Positions 53,889 through 63,986 of a stretch of 64,000 nucleotides of DNA are shown in pieces. A model generated the notes under the pieces. The model was not told where the DNA came from. It did no database searches and was given only the letters and a program-made list of their open reading frames with translations. Location: the NCBI GenBank assembly GCA_026770575.1, contig MU657168.1, positions 878,750 through 942,749 of the forward strand, written 5' to 3'. Positions within the stretch are counted from its first letter, which is position 1. Each line of letters opens with the position of its first letter. The position numbers and the translations under genes were made by a program. The stretch is from Pelagophyceae sp. CCMP2097. Taxonomy: Eukaryota > Sar > Pelagophyceae.

Positions 53889-54524
53889 CTAGATCTACAA
53901 TTGTACAATTGTAACTTGTAATTGTTCCTCTGGCGGCGCGGCGCGCTGCGAGGCGCCACCGACGGAAGGAGACGCAGCGGAGCGGCCCTGCGACGCGCGC
54001 AAAAATCGGCGCCCCACGCGACGCGGCGCTGAGCCCCGAGATTGCCGCGTTCTTCAGCAGCTCGCGCGCAAACTTTCGAGAAATGGTGAGACTGCACGCG
54101 CGCACGGCCGACGCGTGCGCGGCGGCGCTCGCCGACGAGACGGTCCAGGCGGCGGCGTCGAAACTGCGCGGCGTCGATGGCGATGCGCCGACGGCCGCGC
54201 CGTCGTCGCGCGGCGCAAAGCGACCGAGCAAGGCCGCGGTTGCTGCGCCCGTCGCCAAGCGCGCTCGCGGGACACTCTCGTCGAAGTACATCGGCGCACT
54301 CGTCGAAGTACATCGGCGTCTCGTGGAACAACTTGAAGAGCAAGTGTAAATGGGCTCCAAAATACATTGATTTGGAAGGCCGAGCCATGACCGTGGGCTT
54401 CGACGCGCGCTGATGCATGTAGGGCCCGAGACCGCCGAGACCGTCGTTGTCCAAGCGAATGTTCACCGGAAGAGATCATTAGACTACACTTTTCGAATTT
54501 TTTCGGCTAGATCTACAATTGTAC
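53889..54524. repeat. 636-bp segment flanked by 18-bp direct repeats with TACAATTGTA
   Basis: CTAGATCTACAATTGTAC occurs at 53889-53906 and 54507-54524. The enclosed segment carries the AP2 remnant. A second overlapping TACAATTGTA begins at 53904. Direct repeats around an inserted block suggest either recombination between dispersed copies of the palindrome element or a target duplication, though 18 bp would be long for that. Confidence 0.8.
53990..54413 (+). pseudogene. AP2-domain protein remnant, broken by a 22-bp duplication
   Basis: Upstream frame: ALSPEIAAFFSSSRANFREM, a Lys/Arg-rich stretch (GAKRPSKAAVAAPVAKRARG), then LSSKYIG. At 54277-54318 a 22-bp unit (CTCGTCGAAGTACATCGGCG plus two bases) is present twice, which shifts the frame. 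In the shifted frame the sequence continues SKYIGVSWNNLKSKCKWAP, the first half of an AP2 DNA-binding domain, and ends at TGA after GRAMTVGFDAR. Removing one unit would join both halves, so the duplication looks like the breaking event. The domain is also short. In stramenopiles AP2-domain genes often form multicopy families. Confidence 0.65.
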
Positions 54525-54584
54525 TCCAGTTCGCTGGCGTGTCCGACGTGTCGGACACTCGAGACCGCTTTCGCCGATTGCACC

Positions 54585-57500
54585 ATGGCCGCCGCGGAGG
54601 ACGCGGGCGTCGTCGCGGCGCTGGTGGCGTACGGGAAGTAGCAGCCGGCCTGCGTCGCGGCGCGGTGCCGGCGTCTGTCGTGGGAGCGCCGCGCCCGAAG
54701 TCCGCGGGAGCGCCGAGGCTTCTGTGCGTAGGCGGCCGAGGCGGGCGGGCGCGCCCTCCTCTCGGTGGAGCTCGGGGCCCTGGCGGAGCGCGATCTGGAG
54801 CTCAAGGTGCGTGGCCCGCATCGCGTCTCTCTGTTCCTCCGTCTCTGTCGAACCGCCGTGCTGCGCCTTTGGCATGCCTTGCTCCCAGGCATGGGTCCGC
54901 GACGAGTACCGGAGCTGGGGCGACTTTTTTAAGGAGCACGGCGACGCCATCCTCAAAGGCATCGTCGACGAACTCTCCGGCGGCCTCGACGACGCGCAGC
55001 ACGACGTCGCCCAGCCGCGCCCAAAGCTGCAGCCGCGCCTCGGCGTGGTGAAGAAGAACAAGCCCGCGGCGGTTCGACAGAGACGTTGGATTGCATCGCA
55101 GCTGGCCGCCTACGGCGACGGCATCAACTAGTGCCGCGCCGCCGCGGCCGCCGGCGACCTGAAGAAGCTCCAAAATATCATCGGCTGCTACGCGGGCACG
55201 CTGCCCGCCGTACAGGCCGTGGGGTCGTGGTCGGTGTTCTGCGAGGACCATGGGGGCCTCGACGCGGGCGGCCTCGTCGATACGGTCGCAAAAGCTATTT
55301 TGACCAAAGCCGCGGCGCCGACCAAGCCTACCAAGGCCGCGGCGGCCAAGGCAAAGGCCGCGCTCAAGGCCGCCCCGAAGCTCGGGGCCCGCGCGGCGTA
55401 TTCGCCGCAGGCTCAGCACTCGGCGGCGCAACCGGCGCGCTCTGCGGAGCCGCAGCCGCCGCAGATGCCGGAGATGCACCACACGGCAGTCGACTTGGTC
55501 GCCGACGCGGCGCGCCTCGCGCAAATCGCACGCCTGCCGCGCTTTTCGGCGCGCGCGGCGGACCGCGACGACGACGTCGGCGACGTATCGGTGCGGTGCG
55601 TTTTTGCGAAATCGCAAAGTAACGACGACGACGACGGCGACGCCGAAGACGCCGTCGACGCGTCCCTCGTCTACGTCGCGTTTTCCGACAAGGTCTACGC
55701 CTTTGACGTCGTCGAGCTCGGCGGGGCAAGCGTCTGCGCGGCGCTGCAGACGTTTTTATAATAGAAGACGATCGCTCAAAAAAGGCATTTCACGATGTCC
55801 ACAGAGACGCCGCGTTCTTCGCGAAGAGCGGCGTATCTCTGAAAGGGACGTTTGACACGCAGCTCGCCCACGAGTGCCTCGGAGTCTTGCGAGGCTCGTC
55901 GGACGTGCTTGATGTGACCTTTCCTGAGATGCTGCGGTCGGATCCTCGCCTGCAAAAGCCGTCGTACGCCGCGGCGGCATCGCGGCGCGGCGCGGCCGCC
56001 AACGTCTCGAGGCGGCCGCTGCCGCGCGAGACGCTCGGGTTTTACGCAGACGAAGTGCGTTCCGGCCCTTTTGAGAGTCCCGATGATTCGCACGTTACCT
56101 TTCGAGTCGAACCGTTGCTTAGGTCGTGGCGCTGCGGTCGGCGCACGACGCGCTCGCCGGGTTGCTCTTCCAGGCGGACATTTCGACGCCAGCGTCGCGG
56201 TCGGCGAAGCGCATTTCGGCGCCGAGCGTGTCCACCGCCGTCGACGTCGCGTCCGATGCGCGCGCCGCGTCGGCCGCCTCGACGGGCGGCGCGCGGCAGA
56301 TCTGCTTCGACGTCTCGCGAGGACACGCCATGCAGTCTGCGGAACTCCTGCGCCTGTTAAAGCCAAAGGACTGCTTCGAAGCGACGCCGCTCGTCGCCGC
56401 CCGCGTCGGAAGAGGCCTGGAAAACCAGGCGGCGGAGACGGCCCGGACACCAGTCCCGAGGCGCCCGCCGCGCCTCTCGAGGCACCCCCGCGCACGTTTC
56501 TGCGTAGGTCGTCTCCGACGAGTCTGCCTCGCTGCTGCATTTACTCCCCGCGGACCTCGCCGCCGAGCTGCGGCCGCTGAGGCGCAAGCTCACGGACATC
56601 AACCTCGACAAGGGCCGGAGGCCGCACTGCTGGGTCGACGGCAAGCGCCACTTCCTCGGCAACTCAGGGGAGAGGCTGGTGATTTCAACGGATTTGGACC
56701 ACGTTGTAAAAAGCCTCGGAGGCTTCCGAGGCGACAACCGCGCCGGCCTGGAGCGCGAGCTCCATCGCATCTCGGCGATTCGCAACCGCGGCGAGGATGT
56801 CATCGGGCTGACGATGCGCGTGGGCCGCCACATCAGCGGCAACGCGGCCATCATCGCCGACATCCTCTTCCAAGACGCCTCGAAGTCCATCCTTTTTCTC
56901 GGCGAGCCCGGCTCGGGCAAGACGACGGTCGTGCGCGAGGCAACGCGGTGCGCCTCTTTCAGACTGTCAAACGTCGTCGGGGCGGACCCATTCCATGTCT
57001 AGGCTCCTCGCTGACCGGTACAACGTCGTCATCGTGGACACGTCCAACGAGATTGCGGGCGACGGCGACGTGCCGCACCCCTGCGTCGGCCACGCGCGAA
57101 GGATGATGGTCCCGTCGCTCCAGGCACAGGTGCGTACTTTTGCCGCACGTGCGCTGCCCGAAACGGCCCTTGCAGGCGGCTGTGATGACCGAGTGCATCC
57201 AGAACCATACGCCAGAGGTCATCGTGATCGACGAAATCGGGCGGCCAAACGAGGTGCGAAACCCAACGTTGTCACGGCAACCGAAACCACCGCCGGCATA
57301 GCGCCCCCCGCGCAGGTCGAGGCGGCGCGGACGTGCAAGCAGCGCGGCGCGCGCCTCGTCGCGTCGGCGCACGGCGACCTGCGCAAGCTCGTCAAGAACG
57401 GCCAGCTGAACGGCCTCGTCGGCGGCATCATGTCTGTCACGCTCGGCGACGTCGAGGCCAAGGCCGAGGCTTCGCGGCACGGCGATGACGTGCCCTCCAA

Positions 57501-58004
57501 GCTCAAGGCGCAGCGCGCGGGCGCGCCCGTCTTCGACGTGATCGTCGAGCTCCGACGGGGCGCGAAGCGGCGCAGAAGACGCAAATCACACGCGAGGATT
57601 CCACACGACGCAAGTCTCGATGCTGGGGCAGCGACCGAGACCGCGGGGGCCGCCTACGATCCCTCTCCAACCAGAGCCCTTTCAACTGGGCCTCGGACGG
57701 CCCCTCGGACGGGCCTTCAAATGACCCGGAGAAGGCCCCTCGAGGGTCCCTGGACCGGGGCCGAGGAATCCGAGGCCGGGGCCCATTCAAAGGGCGATGC
57801 CCGTGGACGGCCCCTCGACGCCCCCCCCGCGCAGGCTCGCCGGACGACTGGCGCGTGATTCTGGATGTCGGGGCGGCCGTCGACAAGATTCTGGACCGCC
57901 AGCCGTCGAACCCCGCGTCTTCAAAGACTCAGGACGAAGGGGGACCGCGGCGGCCGGGGAAACGCTCTCCGGATGCTCCGGGGCGGCTCTTGACTGCCTT
58001 TTGA
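54585..58004 (+). pseudogene. Exonuclease-fold plus Ycf45/SpoIIIAA-type ATPase gene with a stop and a frameshift
   Basis: Early exons begin at 54585 (AAAEDAGVVAAL) and at about 54735 and 54892. An in-frame TAG interrupts at 55129-55131 (DGIN-stop-CRAAAAAGDLKKL). The 3'-5' exonuclease-like fold follows: LVYVAFSDKVYAFDVVELGG, then, after a one-base shift at the T run 55752-55756, KAFHDVHRDAAFF and GTFDTQLAHECLG. After introns 56055-56122 and 56393-56507 comes a SpoIIIAA/Ycf45-type ATPase: VVSDESASLLHLLPADL, SILFLGEPGSGKTTVVREATR (Walker A), VVIVDTSNEI, PEVIVIDEIGRPNE (Walker B), RLVASAHGDLRKLV and PVFDVIVELRRG. Other introns: 56948-57002, 57130-57175, 57254-57315. The last exon starts near 57837. 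Both breaks could be assembly errors; otherwise the gene is dead. Plant and plastid relatives act in plastid development. Confidence 0.6.
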
Positions 58005-58481
58005 ACGGAGCGTGGGCCCTTTGACCGTCGTAGCGGCAACCACCGTGATCCCCGTGACCGCGCGGCCCCTAGGTTCGACCGCCAGAGCCGCACGCGCGAG
58101 CCGGACTCTGGCCGCGTTTTTCTCAACTCGTCTAAGAAGTTGGCCCGAAAGGCGGCGCCGGCGTGACGCGCCCGCGGGGCCGACAAGCCGAGGATCGTCC
58201 CGCCGCAAAGGAGCGCCGACACTTTTGCCGCCGCCGTTTCGGAAACACCGTCGTAAGCATCAATGATTTCCGAAATCAGCAACGCCGCACGACCCGAGTT
58301 CACGTCGACTCTGCATCCCGGTGATCCATGGCCCTCATATCTCCTTGCCACCGTCACGGGAATGTAACGTAATAAAAATCACAGCATGTCCAGTCCCGGA
58401 GGACCTTCTCCGTGATAAACGCCGGAAGAGCAAGAGGCGGGCGCTTTGAATTAGGGGACACAGTGGATCACACGAGGTGGG
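58005..58481. other. Intergenic, possible minus-strand exon
   Basis: On the minus strand 58357-58080 is open and codes VNSGRAALLISEIIDAYDG and similar helical sequence, but it has no recognisable domain and its frame runs into the 3' end of the ATPase gene. I give it little weight. Nothing else is seen. Confidence 0.3.
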
Positions 58482-61400
58482 TCACGCGACGAACTTCGTC
58501 GGCGACGGCGACCTTTGGCGGCGCTTCGGCGTCGGCGTCGTCGGCGTGCGCGTATTCGGCGCCGTCGTCGGCGTGCGCTTTGTCGGCGTCGGCGTGCGCC
58601 GCTCCGGGCTTGCGCGTCGCTCGGGGCTCGCGGTTGCCGCGGGCAGGAGCATCGTGCGGAGGAGTTGGTCGGCATTGAGGTGACTCTCTTCGTCGAGTTG
58701 GTCGTCTCCGCGTTTTTCTGCGGCGTCCTGGAGCTCCTGGTGCCTTGGTTCGCGCTCGGCGTCCGCCGCGGCGATTCTGCGGCGCGAAAGGAGGCAGGAG
58801 CGCCACTCGATTCGGCGCGCGGCGGCGTCGGCGGACGCGGCGCCGTGGCCCGCCGCTTGCGTGGACGTGTAGTCCGTGTAGTTGTAAAATCGTTTGTCGC
58901 TGACAGTCGACGACGTCCACCCTCTTGCGAGGAAGAGGCGCGGGTCGGCGTCGTCGCCGGCGAGGTTGCCGCCGTACAAAGTGCGAAAGTCCGAGGCGCC
59001 CTTTTTCATGGGCCACCGCCAGCGCTTGGGCCGGATGACCGCGCGGGGCAAAACCTTGCGCAGGAACCGCCGCATGCAGAGCCGGAAGAAGAGGCGCGAA
59101 TCGGCGACGACGAGCCTGACCACCGTCGTGGCGCCCGCGGCCGCGCGGACCATTGCCGTGTTGGTGAACAGCGGGGCGGCGTCGAAAGCGTCGCCTTCGG
59201 GCGAGCCGTCGTTTGCTGTGTCCTCGGAGAAGATGAGGGCAGAGGCGTCGTAGGGCGTGGAGATCTTGACGACCTCCCAGGACCGCGCCGCCGCGACGGC
59301 GAGAGCGAAGATGGCCGAGGGAGCCTCTGTCGGCGTTGCCAGCCCGCCGACGGCGACGGAAATGCACCTCGGGCCCTCGGGCGCGAGCCAGTCCCGGTTC
59401 GGCCGCGCCGTCGCCGAGCCGGTGCCCGGCGTGATTGTGAGCTCGGGCGCCGGCGCGACGGCGACGGCCGCGACGGTCTCGACCGGAGCCAAACGTGCCG
59501 CGTCGGACCGGAACCGCACTTCAAAAAGAATCGTCGCCGGCAACGGCGCGTACAAAACGCGGACCGCCGCCCGCATGTGCGCCAGATTCAAAATAGCCTC
59601 GCCGAGCGACGACGCGGGCACGAAGAGGCACTCTGGCTCCGAAGTCAAGAGAAAAGGCCCGCCGAAGCGGCGCACCTCAAAGCCGACGAGCCGGAAGCCC
59701 GGCCGACGCGCGGAAACGCGGAGTTGTGAAGCTTGCCGCATGCGCATCGCGAGCGCGGCGCCGGGCGCCTCCCGAGTGTGCGCGTACGCCGGCGGCGGAA
59801 ATAGTTGGACGCCGTCGGCGAGCCACGCGCCGCCGTCGAGGCCCCGGTCGCCCGGCTCGATCGCAGAGCAGTCCTCCGGCAGCGCGATGCACTCGCCGGG
59901 CCGCTGGGTCATCTTCCACGTCAGATACTCTACGCGGCTCGGCGACGGTACGCACGCGGTGACCGTGACAGTCTCGGCAACAAAGCCCAACCATTTGCGC
60001 GCATACTGACTCCTGTACAGCCGTGACCGTAGCGGCCGGTCCGAGACGACGACGTGCAGCGTGGTGACCGCGCCTGGGCGGAGCACCAGGTCGAGCGTCG
60101 CATCGGTTGCACCTTGCTGCTCCTCTGAAGCGTCGCCGCCGTGCTCCTGCGCCAGCGAGACGACCCAGCCGCGGCCGCGGACGGCGCAGCGCAGTTGCCG
60201 GCGGTCGCGCGTCTCTGAAAATGACAGGAGGCGCAGCTCAGAGTAGCCCGCGTCGTCGTCGTGTGTAGCGGCGTGCGGCCGCAGGAGGTCGCGGTCGCCG
60301 TTTCGCGCGCGGAAGGCTGCGAGTGCGAAAACAAGAAAGGCGTCGAGCGGCGGCTGCGCCTTTGCGGCCATCGACCGCACTGCTTCCCAGCGGACGTGGA
60401 CCCGGAGTGTCGCAACCATGTTTCGGAAGCGCTTTTGCAGGGCCGCGGCGAGCCAGCAGCGCGTCAGGCGGCGAAAGAGGTCCGAATCGTCGACGGCCAC
60501 CGTCAAAACCACTTCCGACCCCGCCGTCGCGGTAAACGGCACGCGCGCGTGGCCCGCCGGTGAAACGCCGTCCGCGCGCCACGACGCGCCGCCCGACGCC
60601 CACGCGATGGCCCAGCCGCGCGTCCGCAGCGCGACGAGAGCCCCTTGCGATGTCGGTGCTGAAGCGAGCGTGCCTCTGCCGGCGACGTACACCGACGCTT
60701 GGAGTGTCTCCGCGCACTCGACGGCGCCGCTTGGCGACGACACGACCAACGATTTCACGGCGCCGGCGGGCGCTCTCGTATAACTGCTCGCCCAGATGAC
60801 GGCGATTCGCACGGCCGCGGCCTGCTTGTCAAAGTCTAGGGCCACAAAGCCCTGCGGCCGCGCCCCCGTCAGATCCGCCAATTCGGCGTATGCCTCAAAC
60901 CGAGCGCCACAAACGGCCGCCGCGTCGTCGTCGAGCGGCGGCGCGGGCGCGGGCGCCTCAAAAGCAGCGGGCACGGGTGCCTCGGAGACGTGCAGGGAGA
61001 CTTGGAGGTCCTCGACGGACCGCGCGCCCCGGGCCGGCGCCGAAGACTCGTACAACGTCCTTTCCGGGGCCGCGTCGCGCGCCCCGGGCCGCTTCAGGAA
61101 GAGGCAGCCGCGCGCGTCGACGCGCGCGGGCGCCCGCTGCTCGTCCTGATCCTCACGCTGGTCTTCGGAGCGCCTGGCGAGTTCGTAGCCCGGCCATGTT
61201 TGCCTCGTCTCTTCCGGTCCGTCTGCGTCGTAGCCGGCGAAGCGCACTTTGGTGTCGCGCGTCAGACGGAGCATTGCGCCGCCGCCAGCCAAAGGCAAAA
61301 ACTGGATCGGGGCCGCGGGCTCGTAGACGGCACGCTCGAAGAGCCACTGATCTGGCGCCTCGATCATGGGCCCGCCTTCAAGTGCAGCCGCGTCGACGAG

Positions 61401-63986
61401 CCACGGGGCCACGACGATTCGCGGCGCTACGGCGTCCAAGTCGACGTCGACGTGGTGGCTCGTTTGCGCCCCTGCACGTAACGTGAGGTACTCTGCGGGC
61501 CCGAGCTGCGTGCCGTCGTTCAAAAAGACACGAAGGACGACGTCGCGCTCGATTGCAAAGCAGCCGCGGAGCGCTACCGCCAGCGGCTCGCCGCGCGCCC
61601 AGGCGTCGCGCAGCGCGGTCGGCTCGACGAGCGACGGCCGCAACAAAGCAGCGCCGTCGTCGTCCGAGCCACTTTGGGGAGACGCGCCGTCGTCGTCTCG
61701 GTACGTGACGTGGATAAAGCCGACGAGGTCTGCGTCGACGGCCTCGCCAGAATTCCGGTCGAAGAGCGAAAAATCGACTAATGCCTTTTTCTTCCTCAAA
61801 GTCACGCAAACGTCCGGCGGCGACTCCCAGCCCAAGCAGGGCCAGCGGCACTCCAAAGGCACCAAGTCCCGCGGGGAGTCCGTCTCCAAATCATAACCTC
61901 CCGGCGTGCGATCCGCGAGGACGGCGAGCCCCGCGGCGCTATGGACGACGAGCGAGACGCGGCCGGGCGCCGCCAGCGCCGCGGCGTGCGCCGCCGCGGC
62001 CCGCGCCGCCCAGAACGGCGCCTCGGCCGCGGCCGCGCCCCGCCCCGGCGCCGTCGTCTTCAGCATCTGGAGCAGCCAGCCCGCGGGGCCGTCCGCGATC
62101 TCCCAACCCGACGCCGCGTCCAGCGGCACGACGCAGACGCTCGCCGCCGGCCGCACGACGGAAACGGTGACCGTCGTCACCTCGCCCGCGCGCAGCCACA
62201 CCGCGCGAATCCTCGCCGCCGCGCCCTCTGCTGGCGCCACGTCGACCCACTGCGGCGCCGAGTCCTCCAGCGAAGCGCTGGCGTCGTCGGTCCTTGATAT
62301 GGTGTACCGGACGACGGCGACGCCGGGCGTCATGGCGCAGTCGAGCGGCCACTCCGCGTCGGGCGCCGCGCCGCGGATCAAGAGCGGCGCGCCGCCGGGC
62401 GCAAATACGTCCTGCGGCAGCGCGAGGCCCTCGTCGCCCGCGCCGCCGTCCGCTGCGCAAGGCCAGAGTTGCGACGCCTCGAGGTCCAGCGCGTCCCGCT
62501 CCTCGACGAGTCCGCCCGCGAGGTCCTGGACGACGATTCGGAGCCGCGCGGCGACCTTTTTGAAGCGCAGCGTCACGGAAACCTCGCTTGCCCAACCCGT
62601 GGTGGGCCAGCGCCGGTTCGGAGGGATGAGCTCGACGCAGGCCTCGCCGGCGACCGCAACGTCGCCGCGCGGGTTGAACGATGCGCCGGTGCCGAGCGAA
62701 ACGTCGTCGTCGGCCTGCCGCCGGCTCTGCGCGTCGCCGAGGAAGCGGTATCCCAACACGAGGTCCTTTGGGACGTAAACTTTTGCCCGCGGGTCGGTGA
62801 CCTCGACGAGGAAGCCGCCTGCGGTCGCCTCTAAAGCGTTTGTACACGCCGGTGCGAAGCGCAGGGCGTCGGCGGCCCACGTGTCGCTCAGCGGCGCCGC
62901 CGTCGCCTCTCGGTCCGCCTTGCGCAAAGCGAGCCGCGCCGTCAGGCGCCACCGCGCGCCCCGGTCCGTCGTTGCCGGAGCAACCTCCTCGACGACGTCC
63001 TGCAGATGCTGCGCTGCGCCGGCGCGCACGGGCAGGAAGCGGCCGTCTGCGTAACGGACCTTGAGCGCGTGGTCGATTCCGTCCTCGACGTAAACGAGAC
63101 GCAATTCGACTTCGACCGTCGGCTGGACCAAGCGGAGCGCGAGCGTCGCCGTCTGCGCGCCGGTGCCGCCGACGAAGGGGATGGTCGCGTGGACGAACGT
63201 CGTAGTTGGGCCGTGGCCGGGCTCCACGACGCCCTCGACGGTGGCGCGGCCGTCCGCGGACCCCTCGATGAAACCGACGGCCGGCGAAAGGCGGATCCAG
63301 CAGCGGATTTCGCCGTCGGGCGACCGAGTCGGCACGTCGAGTTGGATCTCGGCGCCATCCCAATTCTCGCGCTCCGATGGGCCCAGCGCTCTTTGCGCGA
63401 GGCGCCGGTCCACGGCATGCGCGTCCGCTGATTGCCCCCACCCCGCCGGTACGACTGCAGCGGCGACGTTGTCGACGGCGAGGCCGAGCTCCGCAAAGGC
63501 CTCGTCGACGCACGTGAGTCGCAGGCGCACGGGCAGCTTGCGGAAGAGAACGTGCTGTTCGCGGTGCACCGTGCCTGCGGCGGCGCCGGCGAACGCGTCC
63601 GAATCGACGTGGACGTGGCGCGGCAGCAGCACGACTGGCCCGAGGTGCGACGCCTGCTCGTAGCCTCGCAAAGCGCCACCCGCGTCGCACTCGATGCGGG
63701 CGCCCCTGTAGCAGATAAAATAAATGGCGCCGTTTTCCGCGAGGACGCGCTCGCCCGGCCGCGCGCCGCCGGAAAAGCCGACTGTGCGCTCGAACCACGC
63801 CCCTGGCGAGCCCGCGTGGTCGACGGGGCCGCCGTCTTCGTAATATGGCAAGACCTTGACGCGCTCCAAACGGCCCTTGTGTCGAGTGTGGCGGTGCACG
63901 CCCTTTGCCGTCTCCCAATTATTGGACCAGACGTTGTCGTACGTGCCGACGGGCGGGTCGCCGCAATCGCCGGGGAGGAGCCGCAC
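58482..63986 (-). CDS. Giant intronless repeat protein, function unknown (5' end beyond window)
   Basis: One uninterrupted frame of 1,834 residues with no intron, in a window where most genes are split; the upstream part is cut by the window edge. The protein is strand-rich, and most of it alternates segments such as VELRLVYVEDGIDHALKVRY, TLRFKKVAARLRIVV and TVTVSVVRPAASVCVVPLD, suggesting many immunoglobulin-like or beta-sandwich modules. Three related modules combine a VVxDxxL strand with a basic helix: VVLTVAVDDSDLFRRL, TTLHVVVSDRPLRSRL and TVVRLVVADSRLFFRL. The C-terminal 80 residues are basic and Thr/Pro-rich (PTPTKRTPTTAPNTRTPTTP). No signal peptide or membrane span can be judged without the start. 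I do not recognise the family. Confidence 0.7.
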   Translation of the reverse strand: MRLLPGDCGDPPVGTYDNVWSNNWETAKGVHRHTRHKGRLERVKVLPYYEDGGPVDHAGSPGAWFERTVGFSGGARPGERVLAENGAIYFICYRGARIECDAGGALRGYEQASHLGPVVLLPRHVHVDSDAFAGAAAGTVHREQHVLFRKLPVRLRLTCVDEAFAELGLAVDNVAAAVVPAGWGQSADAHAVDRRLAQRALGPSERENWDGAEIQLDVPTRSPDGEIRCWIRLSPAVGFIEGSADGRATVEGVVEPGHGPTTTFVHATIPFVGGTGAQTATLALRLVQPTVEVELRLVYVEDGIDHALKVRYADGRFLPVRAGAAQHLQDVVEEVAPATTDRGARWRLTARLALRKADREATAAPLSDTWAADALRFAPACTNALEATAGGFLVEVTDPRAKVYVPKDLVLGYRFLGDAQSRRQADDDVSLGTGASFNPRGDVAVAGEACVELIPPNRRWPTTGWASEVSVTLRFKKVAARLRIVVQDLAGGLVEERDALDLEASQLWPCAADGGAGDEGLALPQDVFAPGGAPLLIRGAAPDAEWPLDCAMTPGVAVVRYTISRTDDASASLEDSAPQWVDVAPAEGAAARIRAVWLRAGEVTTVTVSVVRPAASVCVVPLDAASGWEIADGPAGWLLQMLKTTAPGRGAAAAEAPFWAARAAAAHAAALAAPGRVSLVVHSAAGLAVLADRTPGGYDLETDSPRDLVPLECRWPCLGWESPPDVCVTLRKKKALVDFSLFDRNSGEAVDADLVGFIHVTYRDDDGASPQSGSDDDGAALLRPSLVEPTALRDAWARGEPLAVALRGCFAIERDVVLRVFLNDGTQLGPAEYLTLRAGAQTSHHVDVDLDAVAPRIVVAPWLVDAAALEGGPMIEAPDQWLFERAVYEPAAPIQFLPLAGGGAMLRLTRDTKVRFAGYDADGPEETRQTWPGYELARRSEDQREDQDEQRAPARVDARGCLFLKRPGARDAAPERTLYESSAPARGARSVEDLQVSLHVSEAPVPAAFEAPAPAPPLDDDAAAVCGARFEAYAELADLTGARPQGFVALDFDKQAAAVRIAVIWASSYTRAPAGAVKSLVVSSPSGAVECAETLQASVYVAGRGTLASAPTSQGALVALRTRGWAIAWASGGASWRADGVSPAGHARVPFTATAGSEVVLTVAVDDSDLFRRLTRCWLAAALQKRFRNMVATLRVHVRWEAVRSMAAKAQPPLDAFLVFALAAFRARNGDRDLLRPHAATHDDDAGYSELRLLSFSETRDRRQLRCAVRGRGWVVSLAQEHGGDASEEQQGATDATLDLVLRPGAVTTLHVVVSDRPLRSRLYRSQYARKWLGFVAETVTVTACVPSPSRVEYLTWKMTQRPGECIALPEDCSAIEPGDRGLDGGAWLADGVQLFPPPAYAHTREAPGAALAMRMRQASQLRVSARRPGFRLVGFEVRRFGGPFLLTSEPECLFVPASSLGEAILNLAHMRAAVRVLYAPLPATILFEVRFRSDAARLAPVETVAAVAVAPAPELTITPGTGSATARPNRDWLAPEGPRCISVAVGGLATPTEAPSAIFALAVAAARSWEVVKISTPYDASALIFSEDTANDGSPEGDAFDAAPLFTNTAMVRAAAGATTVVRLVVADSRLFFRLCMRRFLRKVLPRAVIRPKRWRWPMKKGASDFRTLYGGNLAGDDADPRLFLARGWTSSTVSDKRFYNYTDYTSTQAAGHGAASADAAARRIEWRSCLLSRRRIAAADAEREPRHQELQDAAEKRGDDQLDEESHLNADQLLRTMLLPAATASPERRASPERRTPTPTKRTPTTAPNTRTPTTPTPKRRQRSPSPTKFVA

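Noticed and set aside
57929..58357. Minus-strand gene of 142 codons
   Set aside because: No domain, it overlaps the end of the ATPase gene, and GC-rich sequence gives such frames by chance.
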